DNA of 64,000 nt from Bacteroidia bacterium. Lineage in GTDB: Bacteria > Bacteroidota > Bacteroidia > Bacteroidales > Paludibacteraceae. The position numbers and the translations under genes were made by a program. The notes under the pieces were generated by a model. That model made no database searches. It worked only from the letters and a program-made list of their open reading frames with translations, and was not told where the DNA came from. Positions 41,148 to 50,874 of the stretch are shown here, in pieces (the first letter of the stretch is position 1; each line of letters opens with the position of its first letter). The stretch lies in the NCBI GenBank assembly GCA_009929375.1, contig SAAO01000013.1, positions 1 to 64,000 of the forward strand. Reading direction: 5' to 3'.

Positions 41148-42158
41148 TTACTGATATTGGATGTAAATAGGTTGTGGTTTTAGTTTCATTAAATCCTCTG
41201 CTGTCAGCATTACATTCGGTGACTTTTTCAGGTCGTTTTTGTAGAACAGTTTGAATCCTGTAAACTGCACAGGTTCCTTGTGAATGTACAGTTTGTAAGT
41301 ACTGCGCTTAAGTACAGGTTCGCCCCAACCATCCATATGCATTACAATTTGTACTTCGGGCTTCAACTTTATATTTTTGTGATTTTTTACCATTCCCTGT
41401 GTAAAACGGTGTACCACAAGTACTTTTGGTGGCAGATTGTTGTCTTTTACAAGTTTGGCCAGATAGTCAGAACAATAGTTTACATCCTCAGCATCGATCG
41501 AACCAATTTTTTTGCCCGGAATGCTGCCATCTTTCATCGAAAATTCAGGGTCGATACCCAAATGAACGTGTGGCATTTTTAAATATTTCTCAAGTCGTGG
41601 AACTTCGTTCTGATATGTGCTCTGACATACCTGAATGTCCAGAAAAACAATTGCATCCCGCATGGCAGCAATTTTAAGTGCTGAATCAATTTGTTCTTCG
41701 GGCATACGTTTACAATATGTGTTGTCGCTCATGGGAATTCCCTGCGCAACCACAGCAATATAATGTATTGCAGGCTGAACGGGTGTTTTTGGGTCGGCTT
41801 TTTCCCATGCCGCTTTTTCCACATCGAAACGTCTCCAAAGTTCGTCTGGCGCATATTCGCCCAGTATTCCCATTTTTTTTGAATACAGATTGCCGTAATA
41901 GGCTACAATGCGTTTAAATGGCAAAATAGCTCCATTAAGCGGAAGCGGTTGGTTTTTTACAGGCCATAAACCAGTAGTGTCGCCATTGATTATTTCATTT
42001 ACTTTACTGAAATACTGAGCTGAGTCGACAGTTGCAGACTGAATAATTTCTTCGGTTTCTTCAGTATCTTTTTCGCCTTTGGCATGTTTTTCCGACCCGG
42101 TTTTTGGCTGACAGGCAGCTAGTGAGATTACAAATAGATAAAAAGCTATTTTCTTCAT
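41148..42158 (-). CDS. Conserved lipoprotein of unknown function, possible TIM-barrel
   Basis: The 336-residue protein has a lipobox LAAC (Cys about 16) and a charged, low-complexity linker (about 20-40). A conserved domain follows with RIVAYYGNLYSKKMGILGEY, HYIAVVAQG, VHLGIDPEFS and MHMDGWGE. I recognise the same string pattern from uncharacterised actinobacterial secreted proteins, but not a named function. The spacing of acidic motifs (GIDPEF, IVMHMDGWG) recalls a beta/alpha barrel of the glycoside-hydrolase type, and that is inference. It ends the three-gene minus-strand set with the deacetylase and the serine hydrolase, all extracytoplasmic. Confidence 0.6.
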   Translation of the reverse strand: MKKIAFYLFVISLAACQPKTGSEKHAKGEKDTEETEEIIQSATVDSAQYFSKVNEIINGDTTGLWPVKNQPLPLNGAILPFKRIVAYYGNLYSKKMGILGEYAPDELWRRFDVEKAAWEKADPKTPVQPAIHYIAVVAQGIPMSDNTYCKRMPEEQIDSALKIAAMRDAIVFLDIQVCQSTYQNEVPRLEKYLKMPHVHLGIDPEFSMKDGSIPGKKIGSIDAEDVNYCSDYLAKLVKDNNLPPKVLVVHRFTQGMVKNHKNIKLKPEVQIVMHMDGWGEPVLKRSTYKLYIHKEPVQFTGFKLFYKNDLKKSPNVMLTAEDLMKLKPQPIYIQYQ

Positions 42159-42182
42159 TTTATATTATTTAGAAGGTTATAT

Positions 42183-43004
42183 TTAAAAGTTTCGTTTAAT
42201 TGATTTCATAAGCGAATTTGTGCTGATATCGGGAATAATTACCCTTCGTACAGTTTGCAGCGGATAAACAGAATCGCGTTTTTGCGACAGGATGAACGAC
42301 AGTTTGAAATGCTCCTGAAGTTTTGCTGCACTTTCGGTATTGAAAACGCCATTCGGATAAGCCCAGTAATCAACCTGTTTATGAGTTATCTGCGATAGTT
42401 TCTGTATGGGCTTGTTGACATTCGTTTCCCAGTCTGCATCAGTTTTATATTTTGTAGCCATTGTATGATCCATGCTGTGAAGACCAATTTCGTGGCCACG
42501 AGCAGCCAGAGTGGCTATTTGCGTGGTATCCATATAGTTTTTCTTATTCAGGGTAATGGTCATAATAAAGAAAACGCCCCTGAAGCCGTATTTTTCCATT
42601 ACAGGAGCAGCAATTTCGAAGTGTTCGGTACGCGAATCGTCGAAAGTGATCATCACTGACTTGTCCGGGATCGCTTTGTTATAAACCAGATAATCGTACA
42701 ATTGTGTAGGCTGAATACTTGTATATCCGCTATCAGAGAGCGCCTTCATGTGGGCTTCGAGAGTGGCAGGAGTAATGCTGTAATCTCCTTTTGTTTCATT
42801 GTCGATGCGATGATAGCAGAGTACAGGAACCTGTGGCTTTTCGAGAATCTGTTGCGCAGTGTTTTTTGTGACTACAGCAGTTTTATTTACAATCACCGTG
42901 TCGGTGAGAGCTTTGTCTGCGTTATGATTATCCTGCGATTTTTTACATGAAAACATACTGAAAAGAAGGATAAATGAAGTAAATAAAATTTGTTTTTTAT
43001 TCAT
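42183..43004 (-). CDS. Polysaccharide deacetylase (NodB) lipoprotein
   Basis: The 273-residue lipoprotein starts at ATG 43004 (MNKKQILF) with lipobox MFSC. A NodB homology domain (about 80-265) follows, with the metal/base motif TFDDS and the zinc motif HSMDH. PVLCYHRI is the typical opening of this carbohydrate esterase 4 type. YWAYPNGVFN carries the conserved proline motif. It removes acetyl groups from amino-sugar polymers such as peptidoglycan or surface glycans, anchored outside the cytoplasmic membrane or on the outer membrane. The substrate is not known. It lies between the unknown lipoprotein and the serine hydrolase. Confidence 0.85.
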   Translation of the reverse strand: MNKKQILFTSFILLFSMFSCKKSQDNHNADKALTDTVIVNKTAVVTKNTAQQILEKPQVPVLCYHRIDNETKGDYSITPATLEAHMKALSDSGYTSIQPTQLYDYLVYNKAIPDKSVMITFDDSRTEHFEIAAPVMEKYGFRGVFFIMTITLNKKNYMDTTQIATLAARGHEIGLHSMDHTMATKYKTDADWETNVNKPIQKLSQITHKQVDYWAYPNGVFNTESAAKLQEHFKLSFILSQKRDSVYPLQTVRRVIIPDISTNSLMKSIKRNF

Positions 43005-43054
43005 TGAAATATAGTATTTTATATTGTATAATCTGAATTTATTATTTATAGATA

Positions 43055-44407
43055 TCAATGTTTAATTTTTCCGATAAATGACTGGTAAATCTGCTCATGA
43101 ATGCGCGGACGAATCTTCATTCGTGCCAGCTTATTTACTGCATCAGAAGGATAGGTACGATTGCTGAGAAAAACAAAAATCATGTTGTTTTTGGGGTCAA
43201 CCCAAACGCAGGTTCCGGTGTAACCGGTATGTCCCACCACAGCCATTGGGGCTGAAGTTCCGCAGGGATTCGTAGTTGGTTTGTTTGGTGTGGGTTTTGC
43301 AAATCCAAGTCCGTGCAATCTGTCGGGCGAAGTACTATCGATAAACAATCTGCAGGTTGCTTCACTCAGATATCTTTTTCCATCGAGTTCGCCACCGTTC
43401 AGCAGCATTTGATAAAGAGCAGCGATGTCACGGGCATTACCAAAAAGGCCGGCATTTCCCGAAACATTTCCCAAAAATGCAGCTGCAGGATCGTGTACAT
43501 AGCCTTTGAGGGCATTGTTGCGAAACGAATCAAATCTTACTGTAGGAGCAATGCGGTCGGCATTATGGTTGCGAAGTGGTAGATATGTGAGATTTTGTAA
43601 ACCCATTGGCTCATAAAACTCTTTTTTGAGAAACTGGTCCAATGACATACCACTGATCTGTTCGGCGATTTCTTTCAGTAATATGAAATTAATGCAGCTA
43701 TATACATATTGAGGTGCTCCCAGAGTTGTTTCGGCTATCATTTGCATGGCCAGCGAATGGCTTGATTTATGCAGAAATAAACTGTCGCCGGCCTGATACG
43801 GAAAATCTTCAGAATATACTTTCGATGCCATTCCTGACTTGAATCTGATAGCTTTATTGCCCGGTACAGGTTCATCTCTTTCAGGAATATTCAGAGTCGC
43901 TATGTTTTTTGTAATTACTAACCGATTAAAATTCAGATAGGAGGGAAGTCCGCTGGAATGAAAAAGTAAGTCCTGAATTGTAATGTCTGATTTGTCGCTG
44001 AACTGCAAAAACTTAAGATATTCCGACGCTTTATCCTCAGGCTTTAGTTTGCCGGCATCGTATAGTTTCATTATGGCAAAAAGCGTAGCAGTAGTCTTGG
44101 TGAGCGAGGCTAAATCATAAAGGGTATTTGCATTTACCGGTTGTGGATTTTCGTAAGTCAGTCGGCCGAAAGCGCGATCGTACACAATTTGTCCATCCTT
44201 CATAACCAAAACCTGACAACCGGGATAGGCATGCGCATTGAGGCCTTCTTTTACGATATTGTCAATCAGTGATAGTTTGGCTGTGCTTAGTCCGGTCGTT
44301 TCTGGTCGTACAGTTTTGTAAGTGCGCACAAACAGAGAATCTCCGGCTATTGCAAGTGTAAATTGTAAACAAAACAGAATCAGGAGTATAATATGTTGTT
44401 TGCTCAT
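43055..44407 (-). CDS. Serine hydrolase, beta-lactamase family
   Basis: The 450-residue exported enzyme has a signal peptide (1-21, IAGDSLF). It has the class C beta-lactamase/DD-peptidase fold. The SxxK motif is SLTK (Ser101, Lys104), and the third motif is GHTGYTGT. The middle motif, usually YSN or YSD, reads YSC here, an unusual replacement. Such enzymes act as peptidoglycan DD-peptidases, esterases or peptidases, and a similar domain forms the C-terminal half of some GH3 glucosidases in Bacteroidota. It is the first gene of the three-gene envelope set. Substrate is unknown. Confidence 0.85.
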   Translation of the reverse strand: MSKQHIILLILFCLQFTLAIAGDSLFVRTYKTVRPETTGLSTAKLSLIDNIVKEGLNAHAYPGCQVLVMKDGQIVYDRAFGRLTYENPQPVNANTLYDLASLTKTTATLFAIMKLYDAGKLKPEDKASEYLKFLQFSDKSDITIQDLLFHSSGLPSYLNFNRLVITKNIATLNIPERDEPVPGNKAIRFKSGMASKVYSEDFPYQAGDSLFLHKSSHSLAMQMIAETTLGAPQYVYSCINFILLKEIAEQISGMSLDQFLKKEFYEPMGLQNLTYLPLRNHNADRIAPTVRFDSFRNNALKGYVHDPAAAFLGNVSGNAGLFGNARDIAALYQMLLNGGELDGKRYLSEATCRLFIDSTSPDRLHGLGFAKPTPNKPTTNPCGTSAPMAVVGHTGYTGTCVWVDPKNNMIFVFLSNRTYPSDAVNKLARMKIRPRIHEQIYQSFIGKIKH

Positions 44408-44522
44408 TAAATGCTTTCAGTTGGCTTGAAAAAACAGATTGTCAGCTTAATTATTTTGAAAGTTCAAATTTAGGAAAAATTTCATAATTCAAACTATTAA
44501 TCAGTTCAATTTTTTAAACAAA

Positions 44523-44557
44523 AAAACAGCATCAAAGCTGGTGTCTGATGCTGTTTT
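44523..44557 (-). terminator. Terminator after panB
   Basis: AAAACAGCATCA (44523-44534) pairs with TGATGCTGTTTT (44546-44557). A run of seven T follows on the minus strand. It lies 80 bases past the panB stop. Confidence 0.88.
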
Positions 44558-44638
44558 ATATTATTTCAAAATGGAATAATGAAACAAGGGGATAATGAAA
44601 CCTTAAACCCTGAATCCCGAACCTGAAACTCAGAGTTG

Positions 44639-45457
44639 TTAATATTGTTCCTTTTCGTTCGGGAAGTCACCTGATTTCACATCTTCCACATATTTTCCGA
44701 TTGCGTCGTTCATAATGGCCTGTACGTTGGCGTAGCGACGCAGGAAACGTGGTGAAAAATCCTGATTCAGACCAATCATATCGTGTAAAACCAATACCTG
44801 ACCGTCGACACCACCTCCGGCACCAATACCAATTACAGGAATGGTTAGTTCGGAAGCAATTTGAGCTGCAAGTTTTGCAGGCACTTTTTCGAGTACAATA
44901 GCAAAACAGCCTGCATCCTCAAGTAAATGCGCATCACGGATAAGTTTCTCAGCTTCTGCTTCTTCCTGAGCACGCACTGTGTACGATCCGTATTTGTTTA
45001 TGGACTGTGGCATAAGTCCCAAATGTCCCATAACAGGAATACCGGCACTCAGAATGCGTTTTACTGAATCCAGAATTTCCTCTCCACCTTCGAGTTTAAG
45101 GCAGTCGCCGTGTGTTTCCTTCATAATACGAATGGCTGAAGCAATGGCTTCTTTCGAGTTTCCCTGATAAGAACCGAAAGGCATGTCAACCACCACCAAA
45201 GCACGTTTCACTCCGCGAACAACCGATTTTGCAAGGAAAATCATTTGATCGAGTGTGATAGGTAATGTAGTTGTGTTTCCACACATTACATTTGAAGCAG
45301 AATCTCCCACAAGAATCACATCGACACCTGCATTGTCAACAATAGTGCCCATTGTGAAGTCGTATGCAGTGAGCATGCTTATTTTTTCACCACGCCTTTT
45401 CATTTCGAGTAATCGTTGAGTGGTCACTCTGCGTGGATTTTCATTATGTACTGACAT
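44639..45457 (-). CDS. panB: 3-methyl-2-oxobutanoate hydroxymethyltransferase
   Basis: This 272-residue PanB makes ketopantoate from 2-oxoisovalerate and methylene-THF, the first step of pantothenate synthesis. Signatures are [26 protein letters not shown], the metal-binding DMPFGSY, LEGGEE and [10 protein letters not shown]. Length is normal. The gene stands alone, and other pan genes are not in the window. It shares a divergent 308-bp region with the pglF-like gene. Confidence 0.95.
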   Translation of the reverse strand: MSVHNENPRRVTTQRLLEMKRRGEKISMLTAYDFTMGTIVDNAGVDVILVGDSASNVMCGNTTTLPITLDQMIFLAKSVVRGVKRALVVVDMPFGSYQGNSKEAIASAIRIMKETHGDCLKLEGGEEILDSVKRILSAGIPVMGHLGLMPQSINKYGSYTVRAQEEAEAEKLIRDAHLLEDAGCFAIVLEKVPAKLAAQIASELTIPVIGIGAGGGVDGQVLVLHDMIGLNQDFSPRFLRRYANVQAIMNDAIGKYVEDVKSGDFPNEKEQY

Positions 45458-45765
45458 TTGTATTTTTATTTAAAAATTCAGTGTGCAAAGATATGGATTT
45501 AATTCTATAATACACAATATGAATACCTGTGTTTAAAATATATATGACAGAAAATCAGTATCTTATGTGATAAATTGTAACATAATTTAATATGGTAATC
45601 AGAATATAATCAATAGATTCGAATTTTTGTAATTTATTTGCCAGTCAAAACAGCTTTGAGAAGAATGAGAGTTTTCATATAAAATGCCGCTAATTTTAGA
45701 GATATATTATTTTTTTCGTATTTTAGAATTATCTTTGCAATCAGTTATAAAATCACTTCAGGCCC
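45458..45765. promoter_or_regulatory. Divergent promoter region, panB and pglF-like gene
   Basis: Two -7 boxes are visible. TATCTTTG on the minus strand at 45486-45493 lies about 30 bases before panB. TATCTTTG on the plus strand at 45730-45737 lies about 30 bases before the ATG at 45766. Both match TAnnTTTG fully. -33 boxes are poor. Nothing else is seen. Confidence 0.55.
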
Positions 45766-47706
45766 ATGAAAGATATATTTGGCTTTATGAGAAGCAGTGA
45801 TATGTTTTCGCATATCACGTCTCTGAAGTACCTTCCGCGCTGGATAGTTTTGGTTTTAGATGTATTACTCTGTGTGTTTTCGTATTATGCATCTTGTCTG
45901 CTTTCCTCGCAACTGATAAATGATATACCTGATGTCAGAATTCTGAATTTCGTTGAAAGGCTGATTACATTACTGATATTTCAGGTCTTTTTTTTCTGGC
46001 TTTTTCATACTTATTCCGGGGTATTAAGGTATTCGGGATATGTTGACGCTGTAAAGTTGCTTTTTGCGGTGTTTTCAAATGTCATTTTAATAGCTTTTAT
46101 AACGTTTCTGGTCGAAAAAACGAACGATAACTTACTTTTCTTTTATTCCGGTTTACTCTTTTATGGTATAATAGCATTTCTGCTTTTGTTCTTTTTGCGC
46201 ATGACAGTGAAGATTGGATTCGATTATTTTAATCAGAATTCAGGTCAGATAACGCCTGTAATGATTTATGGAACAAAAAATGCTGCCATAGGTATTGCCA
46301 AAATGTTACTTTCGGTGCAGGGTGAAGTGAAATATAAACTTGTAGGTTTTATTGATGATGATCAGACTGCTACTGAGCGATTAATCAGAGGTGTAAAAGT
46401 TTACCCCATGAATGCTGAAGTGGTGAAAAAAGTAGTGGCTAAAAAAGCAAAGTCTATCATTGTTTCTCCATTGAAAATGAAAGAAATAAATCCGGAAAAA
46501 GATCTGGATATTTTTCTGAATAATAATATTTCTATTCTGACGCTTCCACCGGTAAGTATCTGGAACAATGAAGTCCCCAGCATTCAGCAGATTAAATCGG
46601 TGCAGATTGAAGATTTGCTTGAAAGGCCGCAAATCAATATCTCCACTGAGAATATTGAGGCTTTGCATAAAGATAAAGTAATACTTGTGACCGGAGCAGC
46701 AGGTTCAATAGGTAGTGAAATTGTAAATCAGGTAATTAAGTACAAACCAAAGTTGGTTGTATTGCTCGATCAGGCTGAATCGCCAATGCATAATTTACGG
46801 CTTGAGCTCGAAGAGAAGTACGAAGACCAGCATTTTAGTGTCTTTCTGGCTGATGTGCGTAATTTACAGCGAATGGATTATATGATGGACATGTATCGTC
46901 CGGATATTATTTACCATGCAGCTGCTTACAAACATGTGCCACTAATGGAAGATAATCCTGTTGAGAGTATCCAGGTGAATGTGGCCGGAACAAAAAATAT
47001 GGCCGATCTCGCCGTGAAATATAAAGTGGAGCGCTTTGTCATGGTTTCTACCGATAAGGCAGTGAATCCAACGAATGTGATGGGAGCATCGAAACGTATT
47101 GCCGAAATTTATGTACAGTCGCTTTACAGAAATCTGACGCAGCACAATGAGTTTTCACCGAAGTTTATTACCACCCGTTTTGGTAATGTATTAGGTTCGA
47201 ATGGTTCTGTTATTCCGCTGTTTAAGAGTCAGATAGAAAAAGGCGGACCGGTTACAGTGACACATCCTGAAATTATCAGGTATTTTATGACCATACCCGA
47301 AGCCTGTACGCTTGTACTCGAAGCTGGTGTAATGGGACACGGAGGCGAAATCTTTATATTCGACATGGGAAGCCCTGTTAAAATTGTAAATCTTGCCAAG
47401 AAAATGATCAGACTGGCAGGATTTGTACCTGAAGTGGATATAAAAATTGAGTTCACGGGCCTTCGTCCGGGCGAAAAGCTTTACGAAGAACTGCTGAACC
47501 ATAAGGAAAAAACAACGGAAACGCACAATCCGAAAATTATGATTGCGAAAGTTCAGGAGTATGATTACGAAGTAGTTACTGCTCAGATTGATGAATTGAT
47601 AGGATATAGCAGAAGTTGTAAAAATTTTCTCACAGTTTCGCAGATGAAGAAAATTGTACCAGAATTTAAAAGTAAAAACTCTCAATACGAACGTCTCGAC
47701 GTTTAA
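45766..47706 (+). CDS. Membrane nucleotide-sugar 4,6-dehydratase (PglF/WbpM-like)
   Basis: This 646-residue protein has four to five N-terminal TM helices (about 25-140), a CoA-binding-like nucleotide domain (about 150-270) and a C-terminal extended-SDR domain. The NAD motif is VTGAAGSIGSEI (about 306-317). The dehydratase catalytic set Ser-Met-Lys appears in MVSTDKAVNPTNVMGASKR, the Met variant of YxxxK that marks this group. It converts UDP-GlcNAc to the 4-keto-6-deoxy sugar for bacillosamine-, QuiNAc- or FucNAc-type residues in surface polymers. The WecA-like transferase follows after 22 bases, so both belong to glycan initiation. The final sugar cannot be told. Confidence 0.88.
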   Translation: MKDIFGFMRSSDMFSHITSLKYLPRWIVLVLDVLLCVFSYYASCLLSSQLINDIPDVRILNFVERLITLLIFQVFFFWLFHTYSGVLRYSGYVDAVKLLFAVFSNVILIAFITFLVEKTNDNLLFFYSGLLFYGIIAFLLLFFLRMTVKIGFDYFNQNSGQITPVMIYGTKNAAIGIAKMLLSVQGEVKYKLVGFIDDDQTATERLIRGVKVYPMNAEVVKKVVAKKAKSIIVSPLKMKEINPEKDLDIFLNNNISILTLPPVSIWNNEVPSIQQIKSVQIEDLLERPQINISTENIEALHKDKVILVTGAAGSIGSEIVNQVIKYKPKLVVLLDQAESPMHNLRLELEEKYEDQHFSVFLADVRNLQRMDYMMDMYRPDIIYHAAAYKHVPLMEDNPVESIQVNVAGTKNMADLAVKYKVERFVMVSTDKAVNPTNVMGASKRIAEIYVQSLYRNLTQHNEFSPKFITTRFGNVLGSNGSVIPLFKSQIEKGGPVTVTHPEIIRYFMTIPEACTLVLEAGVMGHGGEIFIFDMGSPVKIVNLAKKMIRLAGFVPEVDIKIEFTGLRPGEKLYEELLNHKEKTTETHNPKIMIAKVQEYDYEVVTAQIDELIGYSRSCKNFLTVSQMKKIVPEFKSKNSQYERLDV

Positions 47707-47728
47707 GAATAAATATTTGTAATTGAAA

Positions 47729-48808
47729 ATGAATTATATCAACCAGATAGTTACTCAAAACCCTTATTTAGTCATTATTGTTTCTTTTCTGATCGGACTG
47801 GCATTTATGCCTGTAGTATTGGATATTGCCCGAAAGCATAACTTTGTGGTGAAACCAAATAAACGTACGTCACATGAAGGAGCAATTCCCAATATTGGTG
47901 GAATCAATATTTTTGTTTCGTTTTTTATTACCGTCTTTCTTTTTTCTTTCGGAATTTTCAGTCAGTTACAATTTATTATTCTGGGCGTTTTTATCATTCT
48001 GATTGTTGGTTTTGTCGACGATTTAATAGACCTGAATGTGAGTTGGAAGCTTATTGGCGAGTTAGCATCAGCTTTTTTTCTTATTGTACTATCTGATATT
48101 CGTCTTACAAATCTTCACGGTTTTCTGGGTATTTACGAAATTGCTGACTGGCAGAGTTATCTTCTTTCATTTTTTGTATTTATTGTCATTATCAATGCTT
48201 TAAATCTGATTGATGGAATTGACGGGCTGGCTTCCGGTCTTGGTATTTTGTACAGCCTGTTCTTTGCTGTGTTTTTCATGCTTACAGGTAACGTAAACCT
48301 TGCAATATCAGCTTTTGCAATGGTTGGTTCTCTCGGAGTGTTTTTTATATATAATGTATTCGGAGGTAAAAGTAAAATATTCATGGGTGATTCCGGGTCG
48401 CTTTTACTCGGATATATGATTACACTGTATGTGTTCGAATTTTGTGAAATGAATGTTTATCAGCGTGTTCCGCTCGATTATTATATGGCAGCAGCCCCTG
48501 CAGTGGCAATATGTGTATTATCTGTACCGCTTTTCGATACGCTTCGTGTGATGTTAACCCGTATCAAAAAAGGAGTTTCACCGTTTCACCCCGATAAAAA
48601 TCACATTCATCACCTTTTGCTTAAGACCGGACTGAAGCATCGTCAGGTTACTTTTGTGCTGATTGTGGTTTCGTTATTTTTTATTGCACTTGGATTAGTG
48701 GCTAAAAACTGGGAAATAGGCATTCTGGTGCTTACTGCTTTTGTGATTGCCTGTGTGCTGACCTATATTTTATGGCGTATTGTCGATAGAAAAAATTCTG
48801 CTAAATAA
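47729..48808 (+). CDS. MraY/WecA family undecaprenyl-phosphate sugar-1-P transferase
   Basis: This 359-residue polytopic membrane enzyme has about eleven hydrophobic segments. Catalytic motifs are NLIDGIDGLASG, FMGDSGSLLLGY and FHPDKNHIHH, the last with the His cluster of WecA-type enzymes. It transfers GlcNAc-1-P or a related sugar phosphate to undecaprenyl phosphate, starting O-antigen or capsule chains. I chose the ATG at 47729 over the TTG two codons earlier. It is co-directional with the PglF-like dehydratase, a frequent pairing. Confidence 0.88.
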   Translation: MNYINQIVTQNPYLVIIVSFLIGLAFMPVVLDIARKHNFVVKPNKRTSHEGAIPNIGGINIFVSFFITVFLFSFGIFSQLQFIILGVFIILIVGFVDDLIDLNVSWKLIGELASAFFLIVLSDIRLTNLHGFLGIYEIADWQSYLLSFFVFIVIINALNLIDGIDGLASGLGILYSLFFAVFFMLTGNVNLAISAFAMVGSLGVFFIYNVFGGKSKIFMGDSGSLLLGYMITLYVFEFCEMNVYQRVPLDYYMAAAPAVAICVLSVPLFDTLRVMLTRIKKGVSPFHPDKNHIHHLLLKTGLKHRQVTFVLIVVSLFFIALGLVAKNWEIGILVLTAFVIACVLTYILWRIVDRKNSAK

Positions 48809-48876
48809 CAGTACATCCATTTTTTCTATCCTGATAAATTCCCAATGATTTATTTAATTCTGAATTATTATCACCA

Positions 48877-50817
48877 ATGATATCAGTTGAACAACTTACG
48901 GTTGAGTTTGGAGGCTCTCCGCTTTTCGATGAAATAAGTTTCTTGTTAAATCCCAAGGAACGAATTGCACTTGTGGGTAAGAACGGGGCAGGCAAAACTA
49001 CCTTGTTGAAGATATTCGCAGGAAAACAATCGCCAACATCCGGTCGTATAACGATTCCTAAAGATCTTACAATCGGATATTTACCTCAGCACATGATTCA
49101 CAATGAGGGAACGACCGTGATGCAGGAAGCCGAAAAAGCCTTTGAGCATATTACAACACTTCAAACTGAGATAGAAAGGCTTACACAGGAACTTTCGGAT
49201 CGTACGGATTACGACAGTGAAGCCTACCATTTGCTGATTGAAAAACTAACACACGCCAATGAACATTTACAAATTATTGGAAACGGAAATTTCTATGGCG
49301 AGATAGAAAAAACACTGATGGGGCTTGGTTTTCTTCGTACTGATTTTGAACGTCAGTGTTCCGAATTCAGTGGTGGATGGCGTATGCGTATCGAACTTGC
49401 CAAAATTCTGTTGCAACGTCCCGATGTACTTTTGCTCGATGAGCCTACCAATCACCTCGATATTGAATCTATACAGTGGCTCGAAAACTTTTTGATTACT
49501 TCCGGCAGTGCTATTTTGCTTGTATCGCACGATAGGGCTTTTATCGATGCTGTGACGACCCGCACAATTGAAATTTCGCTTGGTAAAATATACGACTACA
49601 ATGTAAATTATTCGAAATACATCGAATTGCGCCGCGAACGTCACGAGCAACAGGTACGTGCTTACGAAAATCAGCAAAAAATGATTCAGGATACTGAGGA
49701 TTTTATCGAACGCTTCCGCTATAAAGCCACAAAAGCTGTTCAGGTACAATCGCGTATCAAACAACTCGATAAGCTCGAACGCCTCGAAGTGGATATGGAG
49801 GACAACTCCCGACTGAGTCTGAAATTTCCTCCTGCAGTGCATTCCGGAATAATTCCTGTGGAGATTGAACACCTGACAAAAGCATATGGCGATTATGTTG
49901 TACTCGATAATATTGGTCTGATTATCAACAGAGGCGAGAAAGTAGCTTTTGTAGGAAAGAACGGAGAAGGAAAATCGACACTCGTAAAATGCATTATGAG
50001 TGAAATTGAGTATTCAGGAAAACTGAAGCTCGGTCATAATGTGAAAATTGGATATTTTGCTCAGAATCAGGCTTCTTTGCTTGATGAAAACCGCACTGTT
50101 TTCGAAACAATCGATCAGGTGGCAGTAGGCGATATCCGCACCAAAATCCGTGATATTCTGGGTGCATTTATGTTTGGTGGCGAAGCTTCCGACAAAAAGG
50201 TAAAAGTACTTTCGGGTGGTGAACGAAGCCGATTGGCAATGATTCGTCTGCTGCTCGAACCGGTCAATCTGTTGATACTCGATGAGCCTACCAATCACCT
50301 CGATATGCGTTCGAAAGATGTGTTGAAAGAGGCTATTAAAGCTTTCGATGGAACAGTGATAGTGGTCTCGCACGACCGTGAATTTCTCGACGGGCTTGTC
50401 AATAAAGTTTACGAATTCGGCAACAAAAAAGTGCGTGAGCATTTGGGTGGCATTTACGACTTTTTGCAATACAAAAAGATGGATAGTTTGCGTGAGTTAG
50501 AAGCTGTGGCTGTCGAAAAAGCAGTTTCAATTGCAGAAAAGCAGGCTTCTGAAAATAAACTCAGCTACGAAGCACGAAAAGAATTAAACCGGAAAATCCG
50601 TAAGGCTGAAAAAGATGTGGAAGAAGCTGAAAAAGTAATTTCTGCATATGAGTCAGAACTTTCTGAAATGAATCAGAAACTTGAATTACCCGAGTTTGCT
50701 TCCGATTCTGATTTCATTATGCTGTATCAGAAAAAACAACGCGAACTGGAGCAAAAAATGTACGAATGGGAAATTTTAAGCGAAGAACTGGATACTCTAA
50801 AAGCTGAACTAAATTAG
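48877..50817 (+). CDS. ABC-F family ATPase
   Basis: The 646-residue soluble protein has two ABC domains. The first has Walker A GKNGAGKTT (34-42), signature FSGGW and Walker B VLLLDEPTNHLD. The second has GKNGEGKST (near 355), signature LSGGERSR and LLILDEPTNHLD. A linker of about 80 residues with DTEDFIERFRYKATKAVQ joins them. The C-terminal 100 residues form a charged coiled coil. ABC-F proteins act on ribosomes, many as translation factors or antibiotic-resistance proteins. This one resembles the housekeeping Uup/YdiF type, and resistance is not implied. The next gene follows by 57 bases. Confidence 0.92.
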   Translation: MISVEQLTVEFGGSPLFDEISFLLNPKERIALVGKNGAGKTTLLKIFAGKQSPTSGRITIPKDLTIGYLPQHMIHNEGTTVMQEAEKAFEHITTLQTEIERLTQELSDRTDYDSEAYHLLIEKLTHANEHLQIIGNGNFYGEIEKTLMGLGFLRTDFERQCSEFSGGWRMRIELAKILLQRPDVLLLDEPTNHLDIESIQWLENFLITSGSAILLVSHDRAFIDAVTTRTIEISLGKIYDYNVNYSKYIELRRERHEQQVRAYENQQKMIQDTEDFIERFRYKATKAVQVQSRIKQLDKLERLEVDMEDNSRLSLKFPPAVHSGIIPVEIEHLTKAYGDYVVLDNIGLIINRGEKVAFVGKNGEGKSTLVKCIMSEIEYSGKLKLGHNVKIGYFAQNQASLLDENRTVFETIDQVAVGDIRTKIRDILGAFMFGGEASDKKVKVLSGGERSRLAMIRLLLEPVNLLILDEPTNHLDMRSKDVLKEAIKAFDGTVIVVSHDREFLDGLVNKVYEFGNKKVREHLGGIYDFLQYKKMDSLRELEAVAVEKAVSIAEKQASENKLSYEARKELNRKIRKAEKDVEEAEKVISAYESELSEMNQKLELPEFASDSDFIMLYQKKQRELEQKMYEWEILSEELDTLKAELN

Positions 50818-50874
50818 TTCAGGAATTCATTATTCCTCTTTACTGTATTTTGAAATCTTTCAACAATCTCCGCC

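Noticed and set aside
48877-50817. ABC-F protein as an antibiotic-resistance factor
   Set aside because: The sequence resembles the housekeeping Uup/YdiF type. No resistance neighbour or leader peptide is seen.
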